A DNA stretch of 64,000 nucleotides, taken from Maribacter vaceletii. Its GTDB lineage: Bacteria > Bacteroidota > Bacteroidia > Flavobacteriales > Flavobacteriaceae. The translations under genes were made by a program, and so were the position numbers. Within the stretch, counting starts at the first letter, position 1. Each line of letters opens with the position of its first letter. The notes under the pieces are model-generated. The model ran no database searches, was not told the DNA's origin, and saw nothing but the letters and a program-made list of their open reading frames with translations. Of this stretch, positions 49,161-59,150 are shown in pieces. Where the stretch lies: contig NZ_RBIQ01000009.1 in assembly GCF_003634105.1 (NCBI RefSeq), forward strand, positions 186,001 through 250,000, written 5' to 3'.

Positions 49161-50351
49161 TTAGCTTAATACCGCTTTTACTTTATCTGCTGCCTCTTGA
49201 AATTGAACCGCAGATTGCACATCCAAACCAGAATTATCAATAATTTCTTTAGCTAATTCTGCATTAGTTCCTTGTAAACGAACAATAATTGGAACTTTAA
49301 TATTTCCCATATTCGTATACGCATCAACAATACCTTGCGCTACTCTATCACAACGCACAATACCGCCAAAAATATTAATTAAAATAGCTTTAACTTCAGG
49401 GTCTTTTAAAATAATTCTAAAAGCCTCCTCTACTCTTTTTGCATCTGCAGTACCACCAACATCTAAGAAGTTAGCTGGCTCCCCACCTGCCATTTTAATT
49501 AAATCCATTGTAGCCATTGCTAAACCAGCACCATTAACCATACAGCCAACATTACCATCTAAATCTACATAGTTAAGTCCTAAAGCACCTGCCTCTACCT
49601 CAATAGCATTTTCTTCACGTAAATCACGCATTTCTGCATATTGCTTTCTTCTATATAAAGCATTATCATCTATAGATACTTTAGCATCTACAGCCATAAT
49701 TTTATCATCCGATGTTTTTAACACTGGGTTAATCTCAAACATACTAGAATCACTCTCTACATACGCTTTATATAAAGAGGCTACAAACTTTGTCATTTCT
49801 TTAAATGCCGTACCAGATAACCCTAAATTAAAAGCTATTTTTCTTGCTTGGAATGGCAACAATCCCGCTGCTGGGTCAATTTCTTCTGTAAATATTAAAT
49901 GAGGCGTACTTTCTGCAACCTCTTCAATATCCATTCCTCCTTCTGTAGAATACATAATCATGTTTCTACCTGTTCCTCTATTTAAAAGAACAGACATATA
50001 AAATTCACTTGTTTCACTATCTCCAGGATAATACACATCTTCGGCAACTAAAACCTGATGCACTTTTTTTCCTTCTGCAGAGGTTTGTGGAGTAATAAGG
50101 TTCATTCCTATTATATTCCCTGCAATTTCTTCTACTTCTTTTAAATTTTTAGCAAGTTTAACACCGCCACCTTTTCCACGACCACCAGCATGGACCTGAG
50201 CTTTAATAACATGCCATCCAGTACCTGTCTCCGCAGTTAACTGCTTGGCAGCATCTACAGCTTCTTTTGCATTATGCGCAACAACACCTCTTTGTATGCG
50301 TACGCCAAAACTTGCTAATATTTCTTTTCCTTGATATTCGTGAAGATTCAT
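49161..50351 (-). CDS. sucC: Succinate-CoA ligase, beta subunit
   Basis: A 396-residue subunit of the TCA-cycle enzyme that interconverts succinyl-CoA and succinate with ADP or GDP phosphorylation. The ATP-grasp domain begins MNLHEYQGKEILASFGV, with VIKAQVHAGGRGKGGGVKLA for nucleotide binding, and GRNMIMYSTEGGMDIEEVA. The C-terminal CoA-ligase part has NVGCMVNGAGLAMATMDLIK, GEPANFLDVGGTA and INIFGGIVRCDRVAQG. The alpha subunit gene is not adjacent. Own promoter and terminator make it monocistronic. Confidence 0.97.
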   Translation of the reverse strand: MNLHEYQGKEILASFGVRIQRGVVAHNAKEAVDAAKQLTAETGTGWHVIKAQVHAGGRGKGGGVKLAKNLKEVEEIAGNIIGMNLITPQTSAEGKKVHQVLVAEDVYYPGDSETSEFYMSVLLNRGTGRNMIMYSTEGGMDIEEVAESTPHLIFTEEIDPAAGLLPFQARKIAFNLGLSGTAFKEMTKFVASLYKAYVESDSSMFEINPVLKTSDDKIMAVDAKVSIDDNALYRRKQYAEMRDLREENAIEVEAGALGLNYVDLDGNVGCMVNGAGLAMATMDLIKMAGGEPANFLDVGGTADAKRVEEAFRIILKDPEVKAILINIFGGIVRCDRVAQGIVDAYTNMGNIKVPIIVRLQGTNAELAKEIIDNSGLDVQSAVQFQEAADKVKAVLS

Positions 50352-50377
50352 GTATCTAGTTTCTTAATGTTTCTAAG

Positions 50378-50385
50378 CAAAAATA
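50378..50385 (-). promoter_or_regulatory. Bacteroidota -7 box TATTTTTG of sucC
   Basis: On the minus strand TATTTTTG lies 26 bases before the ATG of sucC. No TTTG at the ideal upstream distance is seen. Confidence 0.45.
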
Positions 50386-50430
50386 ATAAACCAAACGCAT
50401 TTACCCTAATGAAAAAAGCATACTAAACCA

Positions 50431-51069
50431 TTAATCCTCAAAACCATCAAAATCTAATGGATCAAAATTTCTAAAATGACCATTTAATTCAATTGTTTTC
50501 TTAGTCCTATTCACCTCTTCTAAAACTGTTATTGTTTGCAACAAATGCTTTTTAAGAAAGAGTAATCTATCCTGTTCTTTTATTATTTGCAAAAGGGTAT
50601 ATTCCTGCTTAAATGACAAACCAATTTTATGCGCTAACATATAACTATTAAACTTAGATACTGCTATTGGCGTAAATACCGCCCCCATTAAAGAATACAA
50701 CTCCTCTATTCCCTCCAAAACTTCTTTTTTTAGCTTCTCCTCTGCAACATAATCTATCTCTAAAAAAGTAACTTTACCACTAGGATACAGCTTTCCTTTT
50801 GTTTGTCTATTAAATTCTTTTATTACAAAAACTTGCCTAGCAATACAAGCAACATCCATTTCACCTCCCTCATAACTAGTAACAACCTCTACCAATTGCG
50901 CTTCTATACCATAATTAATTTGACCATCAAAAAAAACAGGAATACCAAATGTTATTGCTTCATTCCTACAATCATGTATTAGCTCTTTGTAACGATCCTC
51001 AAACACATGAAGAGGAACGGTTTCTCCAGGAAAAAAGATGGATTGTAAAGGAAACATAGGTAAAATCAT
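50431..51069 (-). CDS. LON substrate-binding-domain protein
   Basis: A 212-residue stand-alone LON N-terminal domain (PUA-like) without ATPase or protease. It starts LPMFPLQSIFFPGETVPLHV, FEDRYKELIHDC, followed by GIPVFFDGQINYGIEAQL and a helical C-terminal part ending in acidic residues. Such proteins are widespread; their function is unclear, perhaps as substrate adapters. It stands on its own, 79 bases upstream of sucC on the same strand. Confidence 0.88.
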   Translation of the reverse strand: MILPMFPLQSIFFPGETVPLHVFEDRYKELIHDCRNEAITFGIPVFFDGQINYGIEAQLVEVVTSYEGGEMDVACIARQVFVIKEFNRQTKGKLYPSGKVTFLEIDYVAEEKLKKEVLEGIEELYSLMGAVFTPIAVSKFNSYMLAHKIGLSFKQEYTLLQIIKEQDRLLFLKKHLLQTITVLEEVNRTKKTIELNGHFRNFDPLDFDGFED

Positions 51070-51183
51070 AGTGCATTTTTAATTAAAGATAAGACCAAAA
51101 TAAGCTGTTTACAAATTTAACAGATGTAAATCATGTTACAAATATCACAAATTGTTGCATTTCTAAAATTAGACACTACTTTT

Positions 51184-51215
51184 TTTGTGAGTGCAGAATT
51201 AGTGTTCTAAATTTG
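51184..51215 (+). promoter_or_regulatory. Bacteroidota-type promoter of lysA
   Basis: TTTG (51184-51187), 20-base spacer, TAAATTTG (51208-51215). This is a full match to the -33/-7 consensus. The ATG is at 51235, so the leader would be very short. Confidence 0.75.
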
Positions 51216-51234
51216 TTTAAAATTATGACTAATT

Positions 51235-52485
51235 ATGAAGCATTCTGATTTGCTTAAAATCGCTGAAAAATTTGGCGACCCTGTATATGTTTATGATTCT
51301 GAAAAGATAATTTCTCAATTTCAGAGATTAACAAACGCTTTTAAAAGTGTAAAGAAACTAAAATTAAACTACGCTGCCAAGGCGCTTTCTAATATTACAA
51401 TCCTAAGACTTATGAATAGTTTAGGTAGTGGTTTAGATACGGTTTCTATCCAAGAAGTACAATTAGGTTTATTAGCTGGTTTTAAACCAGAGTCTATTAT
51501 ATTTACCCCTAACGGCGTTTCTTTAGAAGAGATTGAAGAGGCTGCAAAACTAGGAGTACGTATTAATATAGACAATCTATCTATATTAGAACAGTTTGGA
51601 AGTAAACACCCCAGTATTCCCGTTTGTATTCGTATAAACCCACATGTTATGGCTGGCGGAAATTCTAATATCTCTGTAGGCCATATAGATTCTAAATTTG
51701 GAATAAGCATTCACCAAATACCTCATTTATTGCGTATTGTAGAACTTACCAAAATGAATATTAATGGTATACACATGCACACTGGAAGTGATATTCTAGA
51801 TATTGATGTTTTTCTTTACGCTTCTGAAATACTTTTTGAAACTGCTAAAAACTTTAAGAATTTAGACTTTATAGATTTTGGTAGTGGTTTTAAAGTGCCT
51901 TATAAAGAAGCAGATATTGAAACTAATATTGAAGAGCTTGGTAAAAAATTAAGCACACGCTTTAATGAGTTTTGTAAAGAATATGGCAAAGAATTAACTC
52001 TTGCTTTTGAACCTGGTAAATTTTTAGTGAGTGAGGCAGGTTCCTTTTTAGCTAAAGTAAATGTTGTTAAACAAACAACTTCTACTGTTTTTGCTAGTAT
52101 AGATTCTGGTTTTAACCATTTAATACGCCCTATGCTTTATGGCTCTTACCATAAAATACAGAACATTTCTAATCCAGAAGGAAGAGAACGCTACTATTCT
52201 GTTGTAGGGTACATTTGCGAAACAGATACTTTTGCTAGCAATAGAAGGATAAATGAAATTGCTGAAGGCGATATTTTGCAATTTAAGAATGCTGGCGCTT
52301 ATTGTTTTACAATGGCGAGTAATTATAATTCTAGATTTAGACCACCAGAAGTATTATGGCACAAAGGAAAAGCCATATTAATTAGAGAAAGAGAAACTTT
52401 TGATGATTTAATACGCAACCAAGTAGACGCATCAGATTTATTTCCAAGCGCTAAAGAAGATAAGAAATTAACCACCCAACCATAA
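51235..52485 (+). CDS. lysA: Diaminopimelate decarboxylase
   Basis: A 416-residue PLP enzyme for the last step of lysine synthesis. The alanine-racemase-like barrel carries the PLP Lys in LNYAAKALSN (about residue 47), SVGHIDSKFGI, HMHTGSDILD, DFGSGFKVPY (phosphate-binding) and EPGKFLVSEAG. The catalytic Cys-Glu pair of the second domain is in YICETDTF. The GAYCFTMASNYNSRFRP motif closes the active site. It uses ATG 51235, not the out-of-frame ATG at 51225. Together with dapD it marks the DAP pathway. Confidence 0.97.
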   Translation: MKHSDLLKIAEKFGDPVYVYDSEKIISQFQRLTNAFKSVKKLKLNYAAKALSNITILRLMNSLGSGLDTVSIQEVQLGLLAGFKPESIIFTPNGVSLEEIEEAAKLGVRINIDNLSILEQFGSKHPSIPVCIRINPHVMAGGNSNISVGHIDSKFGISIHQIPHLLRIVELTKMNINGIHMHTGSDILDIDVFLYASEILFETAKNFKNLDFIDFGSGFKVPYKEADIETNIEELGKKLSTRFNEFCKEYGKELTLAFEPGKFLVSEAGSFLAKVNVVKQTTSTVFASIDSGFNHLIRPMLYGSYHKIQNISNPEGRERYYSVVGYICETDTFASNRRINEIAEGDILQFKNAGAYCFTMASNYNSRFRPPEVLWHKGKAILIRERETFDDLIRNQVDASDLFPSAKEDKKLTTQP

Positions 52486-52496
52486 CCAAAGTTAAG

Positions 52497-52522
52497 AAGG
52501 AGAGCCATTTGCTCTCCTTTTT
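52497..52522 (+). terminator. Terminator of lysA
   Basis: AAGGAGAGC (52497-52505), loop CATTT, GCTCTCCTT (52511-52519), then T residues. It starts 12 bases after the stop codon. Confidence 0.93.
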
Positions 52523-52648
52523 ATTTTAACACATCCTTAAAATGTTAAAAACTGTTATATATAGGGGCATAAAAACGAAAAATAAAATATTAAACATAGA
52601 ATTTCGTTAGTTTTACACAATTATTAAGACAAATAGATAAAAACTATT

Positions 52649-53176
52649 ATGAATACAAAAAGTCCCTTAAAGTATATACTTATTGCCTTTATCACCCTTT
52701 TTAGCGCAACACTTTCTGCACAAGAAGTTACATGGCTAACTTGGAATGAGGCTGCTAAATTAGCTAAAACAGAAAAAGAACCTAAAAAAATATTTGTTGA
52801 CATTTATACAGATTGGTGCGGCTGGTGCAAAAAAATGGATAAAGATACTTTCCAAAATGCCGAGGTTGCTGCATACATGACCGAAAATTATTATATGGTA
52901 AAATTAGATGGCGAAGGTAAAGAACCAATAGAGTTTAAAGGGAAAACTTTTAAATTTGTTCCAAGTGGAAGAAATGGTTATCATGAATTTGCTGCAGCTC
53001 TAATGCAAGGAAAAATGAGTTACCCTACTACCATATTCTTAGATGAAAAAATGAATATGCTTTCTCCTGTTCCTGGATATCAAAAACCAGAACCATTTTT
53101 AAAGATTGCTAAATATTTTGGAGAGGACACGCATAAAGAGAAAGACTGGAAAGCCTACGAGGAAGAAGGAAAATAA
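52649..53176 (+). CDS. Exported thioredoxin-fold protein
   Basis: A 175-residue periplasmic thiol protein. The signal peptide ends at SAQ (about residue 25). A thioredoxin-like active site C57-G-W-C60 is in YTDWCGWCKKMDKDTF, within the Thioredoxin_7 / DUF255-like group. The region MSYPTTIFLDEKMN carries the cis-Pro before the Thr. It probably reduces or isomerises disulfides in the periplasm. No partner gene is adjacent. It is a single gene with its own terminator. Confidence 0.9.
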   Translation: MNTKSPLKYILIAFITLFSATLSAQEVTWLTWNEAAKLAKTEKEPKKIFVDIYTDWCGWCKKMDKDTFQNAEVAAYMTENYYMVKLDGEGKEPIEFKGKTFKFVPSGRNGYHEFAAALMQGKMSYPTTIFLDEKMNMLSPVPGYQKPEPFLKIAKYFGEDTHKEKDWKAYEEEGK

Positions 53177-53195
53177 AATCGAAATTTAGTTTCAT

Positions 53196-53229
53196 AAAAA
53201 AAGAGCTGTTAAATTACAGCTCTTTTTTT
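53196..53229. terminator. Bidirectional terminator
   Basis: AAAAAAAGAGCTGT (53196-53209), 6-base loop, ACAGCTCTTTTTTT (53216-53229) between the thioredoxin-like gene and guaB. Confidence 0.92.
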
Positions 53230-53245
53230 ATACCAATAATTAGTT

Positions 53246-54718
53246 TTACCTACTATAATTAGGAGACTCTTTTGTTATTGTCACATCATGCGGGTGACTC
53301 TCATTAATACCGCTAGCAGTTATTTTCACAAATCTTCCAGTCTCTTTAAGAGTTTCTATATCCTTTGCACCACAATATCCCATACCAGCTTTTAAACCTC
53401 CAACAAACTGGTGTATACTTTCATACAATTCTCCTTTATATGGTACACGGCCAACTATACCTTCTGGAACTAATTTTTTAATATCATCTTCCACATCTTG
53501 GAAATAACGGTCTTTAGAACCTTGTTTCATAGCTTCTACAGAACCCATTCCTCGGTAAGACTTAAACTTACGCCCTTCATATATTATAGTCTCTCCAGGA
53601 GATTCTTTTGTACCTGCCAAAAGAGAACCTAACATTACGGTATCTGCTCCTGCTGCAATTGCTTTTGGAATGTCTCCTGTATACCGAATACCACCATCTG
53701 CAATTACTGGAACTCCAGAACCTTTTAATGCTGCAGCAACTTCTAATACTGCTGAAAATTGAGGGAAACCAACACCAGCAACCACTCTTGTTGTACATAT
53801 AGAACCAGGGCCAATACCAACTTTAACAGCATCTGCACCAGCTTCTGCTAAATACTTTGCCGCTTCTGCCGTAGCAATATTACCAACAATAACTTCTAAC
53901 TCTGGAAACTTATTTTTAACTTCTTTTAAAACAGCTACCACTCCTTTTGTATGGCCATGAGCAGTATCTATTACAACTGCATCTACCCCCGCATTTACCA
54001 GAGCTTCGGCCCTATCTACAGCATCTGCTGTTACTCCCAAAGCCGCTGCTACTCTTAGTCTACCAAATTTATCTTTATTAGCAATTGGCTTCTGGGTTAA
54101 CTTAGTTATATCTCTAAAAGTAATTAAACCTACCAGTTTATTATTTTTATCTACTACAGGTAACTTTTCAATTTTTTTCTCTTGTAAAATACCTTCTGCT
54201 TGCTCTAAAGAAGTACCTTCTGCAACAGTAACCAAATTAGTAGATGTCATTACCTCTGCTATTGGTCTGTCATTATTTTTTTCGAATCTTAAGTCTCTAT
54301 TGGTAACTATCCCAATTAATTTTCCTTCATCATCCACTATTGGAATACCACCAATACTATGTTCTTTCATATTTGCTTTTGCATCACTCACAAAAGAATT
54401 TAATGGTAGCGTTACTGGATCTATAATCATTCCGCTTTCTGCACGCTTAACTTTACGTACTTTCATGGCTTGCTGCTCTATTGTCATGTTTTTATGCAAA
54501 ACACCTATACCCCCTTCTTGAGCCATTGCTATTGCCATTCTAGATTCTGTAACCGTATCCATAGCCGCAGAAATAATAGGAACATTAATAGTTATATTTC
54601 TTGTAAGTTTTGTTTTAATGCTTACTTCCCTTGGAAGAACTTCAGAATAAGCAGGAACTAAGAGTACGTCATCATAAGTAAGACCTTCTCCAACAATTTT
54701 ATTGAGGTGTGCTTGCAT
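53246..54718 (-). CDS. guaB: Inosine-5'-monophosphate dehydrogenase
   Basis: A 490-residue enzyme that oxidises IMP to XMP, the rate-limiting step of GMP synthesis. The ATG at 54718 is the start; the TTG at 54745 lies inside the -7 promoter box. The barrel begins [20 protein letters not shown]; two CBS domains are inserted at about 95-205 ([39 protein letters not shown]). The catalytic Cys is in [17 protein letters not shown] and the flap has [11 protein letters not shown]. Length is normal. Single gene. Confidence 0.98.
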   Translation of the reverse strand: MQAHLNKIVGEGLTYDDVLLVPAYSEVLPREVSIKTKLTRNITINVPIISAAMDTVTESRMAIAMAQEGGIGVLHKNMTIEQQAMKVRKVKRAESGMIIDPVTLPLNSFVSDAKANMKEHSIGGIPIVDDEGKLIGIVTNRDLRFEKNNDRPIAEVMTSTNLVTVAEGTSLEQAEGILQEKKIEKLPVVDKNNKLVGLITFRDITKLTQKPIANKDKFGRLRVAAALGVTADAVDRAEALVNAGVDAVVIDTAHGHTKGVVAVLKEVKNKFPELEVIVGNIATAEAAKYLAEAGADAVKVGIGPGSICTTRVVAGVGFPQFSAVLEVAAALKGSGVPVIADGGIRYTGDIPKAIAAGADTVMLGSLLAGTKESPGETIIYEGRKFKSYRGMGSVEAMKQGSKDRYFQDVEDDIKKLVPEGIVGRVPYKGELYESIHQFVGGLKAGMGYCGAKDIETLKETGRFVKITASGINESHPHDVTITKESPNYSR

Positions 54719-54742
54719 AGCAATTATAGATTTAATTGCAGG

Positions 54743-54750
54743 CAAATATA
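54743..54750 (-). promoter_or_regulatory. Bacteroidota -7 box TATATTTG of guaB
   Basis: On the minus strand TATATTTG is 24 bases before the ATG at 54718. A matching -33 TTG is not seen in the AT-rich upstream bases. Confidence 0.5.
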
Positions 54751-54830
54751 CAGTTTTTATTATTATCTATTCTTAATTTACCAATAGACTTTATTAGAGG
54801 ATAGCAACAAGCTTAGTACTACTATTAAAC

Positions 54831-55289
54831 TTAATGCACCTTGTATTTAGCGCGAGCTTCTTTTGCCCATTTAATTAAAGATTCCTTTTCTTCCTCAGTA
54901 ATATTACCATGTGTCCATGTATACTCCTTTAAAGGCATTTTATTTTCTTCAACCTCTTCAATTAACTCATCTAATTTATGATCTTTTTTCTTATCGTTAT
55001 ACTTGTTCCATTCTGTAAGGTTAAAATGCTCATTTCCTTCCTCAATATGATCTGCCATCCACATTGAAACTGGAGCTATTTTTCCATACCAAGGATATAC
55101 TGTCTTATTCGTGTGGCAATCATAACATTGCTTTTCCAATATCGCAGCCACTTCTTTAGATGGTTTTGTTTCTGCCTCAAAATCAGTAACGTCTCTAATT
55201 TCTGCATTGTTCTGGTCTACACTAAAAAATTGTAAAATAATTAATACTATCACTAAACAAACTAAAATTATTTTGACTACTTTTTTCAT
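54831..55289 (-). CDS. Heme-binding domain protein, c-type
   Basis: A 152-residue membrane-anchored protein of the Haem_bd family. One N-terminal helix (6-24) anchors it. The heme c motif C55-Y-D-C58-H59 is in LEKQCYDCHTNKT, and the next segment VYPWYGKIAPVSMWMADHI is characteristic. The acidic helix at 80-115 ends with MPLKEYTWTHGN, whose Met may be the second ligand. It lies 18 bases after the TonB-dependent receptor on the minus strand and may take part in iron reduction or electron transfer for that locus. Confidence 0.87.
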   Translation of the reverse strand: MKKVVKIILVCLVIVLIILQFFSVDQNNAEIRDVTDFEAETKPSKEVAAILEKQCYDCHTNKTVYPWYGKIAPVSMWMADHIEEGNEHFNLTEWNKYNDKKKDHKLDELIEEVEENKMPLKEYTWTHGNITEEEKESLIKWAKEARAKYKVH

Positions 55290-55307
55290 GATTCCGTTTT
55301 TTAAAGA

Positions 55308-57737
55308 TTATAATTTATATTGTAAAGTTGTATAAAAATTTCTTGGAGCAGATGGGATTATTCCTGGCCCAGGATATCCTGTTGCCCTTCTAGTAAAATA
55401 TGCTTCGTCTAAAATATTATTTATTCCTGCTTCTAATTTAAAATTTTTATAACTATAGGATAGCGAGACATCTAACACATTATAAGCTGGTATTTCTCCA
55501 ATAACACCGCTTAAATTACCTTCCACAGCATTAGATGCATCAGTAAATTGGGAAGATAAGTAAGTATACTGAATATTGGAAAGTAAATTTTTATAACCAA
55601 ATCTAATTCCTGTTTTTAAATTTAAATTAGGAATAAATTCTACCTTATTCCCTTTAATACCATTCTGGCCAGACCTTGTGTATTCTGAATCTATTAAAGA
55701 AGTATTTATAAAGTAATTAAAACTATAGTTTGTATTCTTAATAAATAGTTTATTTATATTAACATCGATTAACGATTCTATACCATACATTACTGCATCT
55801 CCTACATTATTACGTTCACTTTTTACACTGCCATCTGAAAAAGCTTTTTGCACAAACCCAATTCTGTCTTTATAAAATAAACTAAAAAAACCAGCATCAT
55901 AGGATACTATGTTTCTATAATTTCCTCGGATACCAATATCAACAGTAAATCCTTTTTCGTCTGATATATCTGGGCTTATTACAAAAGCTGGGTTTACAAT
56001 ACTAATATCTGTGAAGGTGACCGACCTATAGTTTTGAGAAATATTACCGTAAACTTCTGATACCTTATTTGGTTTATAACCAACCCCTAAACCTAAAAGA
56101 ACAAAAGAACGTTTTCTTTCTTCGGCATCTTCTATGGTTTCATTTAAAATTACATTTCCAGCAGCATCTGTATTAATTCTTTTAAAAAAACCATCACTTT
56201 CTGTTTTTATATGTTCTAATCTAAAACCTGGCGTTATAGACAATTTATCATTTAAGTAAACAATATTTTCTCCAAAAAGAGCCATATTTAAATTTGGGTA
56301 GGCGTATTCCGATTGGTTAGGGTAATTAGGATAATCTTCTAATTGCATATCAAAATTAGCATCACTACTATTAGAACCTGGACCTTGTAATGCTGTATTA
56401 TCTGCTTTATAAAACTTAGTTCCAATTAAAAACGTAGCCTTTTTATTAAAAAGAGAATACTCATTTAACAAACGAGCTTCAAAACCAAAATTATTAAAAT
56501 CCCCTTTAATTAAATCTCTTTCCGTACCTGGGTCTAGCTGATCCACTCTATTTGTTCTAAAGCCCAAAGCATCTCTAGAAGCATTTAAACCAAATAAGTT
56601 AAAAGTAAAGTTTGTCTTTTCTGAAAATTGATGTGATAATTTAAGGTTATACAAAAGCCAATCTATCTGAAACCAATTACGAGCTCTATTGCTCTGGTAC
56701 GGATCCTCTGCAAACATTTGGTCATTTAATCCTCCTGCTTGTTGCGTTAAATAATTTAGGTACGTTACCTCGCCTTCTAACTTTGTTTTTTCTGTAAATT
56801 CATACCCTAAATGAAGATAGGCGTTTTTAGATTCAAATTCTGAATTTTCCCTAAATCCATCGCCTTTTTTGTAGTTAAAAAAAGTGTAGTAACTAAATTT
56901 ATTTTTAGTACCACCTATACTTGTAAAGTTAGTATACAAACCATTACTACCAATGGTATTTCTAGTAACCAATTCAAAAGGTTTTACTGGGTTTGGTTTT
57001 TTCATTACAAAATTAACCAAGCCTCCAAATTGCGTCCCATATTGTAAAGAAGCAGCTCCTCTAATTATTTGCACTTCTTGCAAAGCCTCTGCCGCAGGTG
57101 TATAATAACTTTCCGGGTATCCTAAAACGTCTGCGCTAATATCGTACCCATTTTGCCTGGTGTTAAAGTTTGCTGTTCTATTAGGATCTAATCCTCTACC
57201 CCCTATATTAAGTTGCAACCCTGCATCATCATTCTGATATATATTTAAACCTGCAACCTGACTGTAAATTTGTCTCGCATTATTAGATGCTAAATTTGCC
57301 ATAGATTGTTCTACCAAAACAACCTCTGTTTTTTTTCCAGCGTAAATAGACGTTTCCTCTACATCTTTTAATCGTTTTAACTCAAAAACTTGAGCCTTTC
57401 TTGCAGTTACTTCTACTTCTGACAATTGTTCTCCTAATGGATTAAGAGAAACATTTAATACAACATTTTTAACAACAGAAACTGCTGCTTCTTTTACTTT
57501 AAAATTGAATGAAAAAAAGACAAGTGTAATGCTTTCTTTTTCTGTTGTAAATTCAAAATAACCTTTTTCATCTGTAGTAGTAAGTTTACCAATTGCTTTA
57601 TCATACACTTCTACCTCGTTTATGGCAGATGTATTATCTGAATTTGATACAATACCTGATATTTTATATTGTGCAGTTAAAGATGCACTCAACATAAAAA
57701 ATATAATTAATACTTTACAATCCCTTAATTTCATCAT
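55308..57737 (-). CDS. TonB-dependent outer-membrane receptor, FecA-like
   Basis: An 809-residue receptor. The signal peptide ends near SLTAQ (residue 22); a carboxypeptidase-regulatory-like domain follows (23-105, SGIVSNSDNTSAINEVEVYD); the plug runs from about 125 to 250 with LNIGGRGLDPNRT and VQIIRGAASLQYGTQFGG; the rest is a 22-strand barrel ending in YTTLQYKL. The plug is of the FecA / iron-chelate type. It overlaps the HTTM gene by 23 bases, so it lies in one operon with DUF4856, imelysin and heme-binding genes, pointing to uptake of an iron compound. Confidence 0.92.
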   Translation of the reverse strand: MMKLRDCKVLIIFFMLSASLTAQYKISGIVSNSDNTSAINEVEVYDKAIGKLTTTDEKGYFEFTTEKESITLVFFSFNFKVKEAAVSVVKNVVLNVSLNPLGEQLSEVEVTARKAQVFELKRLKDVEETSIYAGKKTEVVLVEQSMANLASNNARQIYSQVAGLNIYQNDDAGLQLNIGGRGLDPNRTANFNTRQNGYDISADVLGYPESYYTPAAEALQEVQIIRGAASLQYGTQFGGLVNFVMKKPNPVKPFELVTRNTIGSNGLYTNFTSIGGTKNKFSYYTFFNYKKGDGFRENSEFESKNAYLHLGYEFTEKTKLEGEVTYLNYLTQQAGGLNDQMFAEDPYQSNRARNWFQIDWLLYNLKLSHQFSEKTNFTFNLFGLNASRDALGFRTNRVDQLDPGTERDLIKGDFNNFGFEARLLNEYSLFNKKATFLIGTKFYKADNTALQGPGSNSSDANFDMQLEDYPNYPNQSEYAYPNLNMALFGENIVYLNDKLSITPGFRLEHIKTESDGFFKRINTDAAGNVILNETIEDAEERKRSFVLLGLGVGYKPNKVSEVYGNISQNYRSVTFTDISIVNPAFVISPDISDEKGFTVDIGIRGNYRNIVSYDAGFFSLFYKDRIGFVQKAFSDGSVKSERNNVGDAVMYGIESLIDVNINKLFIKNTNYSFNYFINTSLIDSEYTRSGQNGIKGNKVEFIPNLNLKTGIRFGYKNLLSNIQYTYLSSQFTDASNAVEGNLSGVIGEIPAYNVLDVSLSYSYKNFKLEAGINNILDEAYFTRRATGYPGPGIIPSAPRNFYTTLQYKL

Positions 57738-59082
57738 TGAATGGCACTATCCACTTTTTATGTTTGAAAGATTCTTTTTCTTGATACAAATCTACGCTTT
57801 TATCTATAAATGGCTGACTTAGTCTTCCGTTTAATGCAACATAACTATCCACAAAAACTTGTACATTTTTGTGTCCTTTTTTTGTAAAATGATTTCCTAA
57901 AAAATGTGCGTATTCTAAAATAAAATCTGGCTGAAAACTCATTTGTTTTTCTTGCAAGGGTGTTAAAAAATCAGAATTATCTACATAAAAAAACTTCTTT
58001 GTTTTAGCATCTACAATTTTAAAATTTGCTACCCCCATTTTCTCCATCAGCATAACTCTCCAAGAAAACCGATACCCTTCCTCTGTCCAAAATAACTCTC
58101 CTGGATATACCAAATAACGCCAAGGAAATACAAGTTGAAAGGCAAAAAATGAAACTACGACATAAAGAGCTAATTTATTAACAGGTTTTACTCTCGTTTG
58201 TTTGCTTGCAACTAAGTCCCATTTTCCTTTAAAAGGATTAAAAGTTTTAGATACAAAGTCAATTAATTTTTGATGCGAAGAAGCATCAAAAAATATAATA
58301 GACCCTATTATCATTATATAAGGGAACATTCCTATAGGAAATAATATTCTTGTGAAAAGATGAAAAACTACAACCAATACAAAAGCTACGTTCCTTGTTT
58401 TTTTATAGAGTAATAAAAATGGTATACACAAATCATACAACATGCCAGACCAACTCATGGCATAATGGAACCAATTTTCTTGCATTAAAGTGGTTCCTAA
58501 AACTGGTATATCATACTTAGAAGGTAACCATATTTTTAAGGGCATTGCTTTAAAAAGCCAATCAGAATTAATTTTAGCCAAACCTGCATAAAAATATACA
58601 ATACCTAACAACAATTTTATAGCATCCACTGTCCATTTAGGAACAAACAAATATTCTCTTTTTCTTTTTACAGCATCTAAAGAAAAATATGCATTTGCTG
58701 GCAAAAAGATTAATAAAAAACTGGCGATACTAACAAAATAGTAATGGTTTAAATATGTAGCTTTATCTAGTAACTCTATATAGGTAAAACTCAGAAAAAA
58801 AACAATAATTGCTATCCTATATTTATAACCTAACGCTACTAAAAATGCAGAAACCCCACAAATAAAAAATAAAACATAAGTATACTCTCCGAGCGCTGTA
58901 ACCCATGAAAAACCAAAATATTTAAAATGAAATGTAGGTGCAACATAAAGTGTATCTATCCATCCTTTACTCCAAAAACGAATAATACTTATAAACATCA
59001 TTACACCAAAACCAATACGAAAAACAGCTAAAGAGGCACTAGATGCCTTTTTTTCTAAATATTTGCTGTAATATGATTTCAT
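57715..59082 (-). CDS. HTTM domain membrane protein
   Basis: A 455-residue protein (ATG at 59082) with an HTTM (horizontally transferred transmembrane) domain, related to the membrane part of vitamin K-dependent gamma-carboxylase. Eight or so helices are seen in the first 300 residues; hallmarks are LAVFRIGFGVMMFISIIRFW, YAGLAKINSDWLFKAMPLKI and PWRYLVYPGELFWTEEGYRF. The C-terminal 130 residues are soluble and periplasmic. Whether it is an enzyme is unknown. It sits between the imelysin and the TonB receptor, as I recall in other flavobacterial iron loci. Confidence 0.87.
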   Translation of the reverse strand: MKSYYSKYLEKKASSASLAVFRIGFGVMMFISIIRFWSKGWIDTLYVAPTFHFKYFGFSWVTALGEYTYVLFFICGVSAFLVALGYKYRIAIIVFFLSFTYIELLDKATYLNHYYFVSIASFLLIFLPANAYFSLDAVKRKREYLFVPKWTVDAIKLLLGIVYFYAGLAKINSDWLFKAMPLKIWLPSKYDIPVLGTTLMQENWFHYAMSWSGMLYDLCIPFLLLYKKTRNVAFVLVVVFHLFTRILFPIGMFPYIMIIGSIIFFDASSHQKLIDFVSKTFNPFKGKWDLVASKQTRVKPVNKLALYVVVSFFAFQLVFPWRYLVYPGELFWTEEGYRFSWRVMLMEKMGVANFKIVDAKTKKFFYVDNSDFLTPLQEKQMSFQPDFILEYAHFLGNHFTKKGHKNVQVFVDSYVALNGRLSQPFIDKSVDLYQEKESFKHKKWIVPFNDEIKGL

Positions 59083-59150
59083 ATTTTCTGCGAAAAAACA
59101 AAAAAGGTTATCTGAACCAGACAACCTTAAATTTTTAACTATTTTTTTAA

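Noticed and set aside
51369-51710. 113-codon minus-strand frame inside lysA
   Set aside because: Overlaps the conserved PLP-binding part of lysA and has no upstream promoter or known motif.
54719-54745. Earlier TTG start for guaB
   Set aside because: The TTG is part of the -7 promoter box TATATTTG, so it cannot be in the transcript; the ATG at 54718 gives the normal family length.
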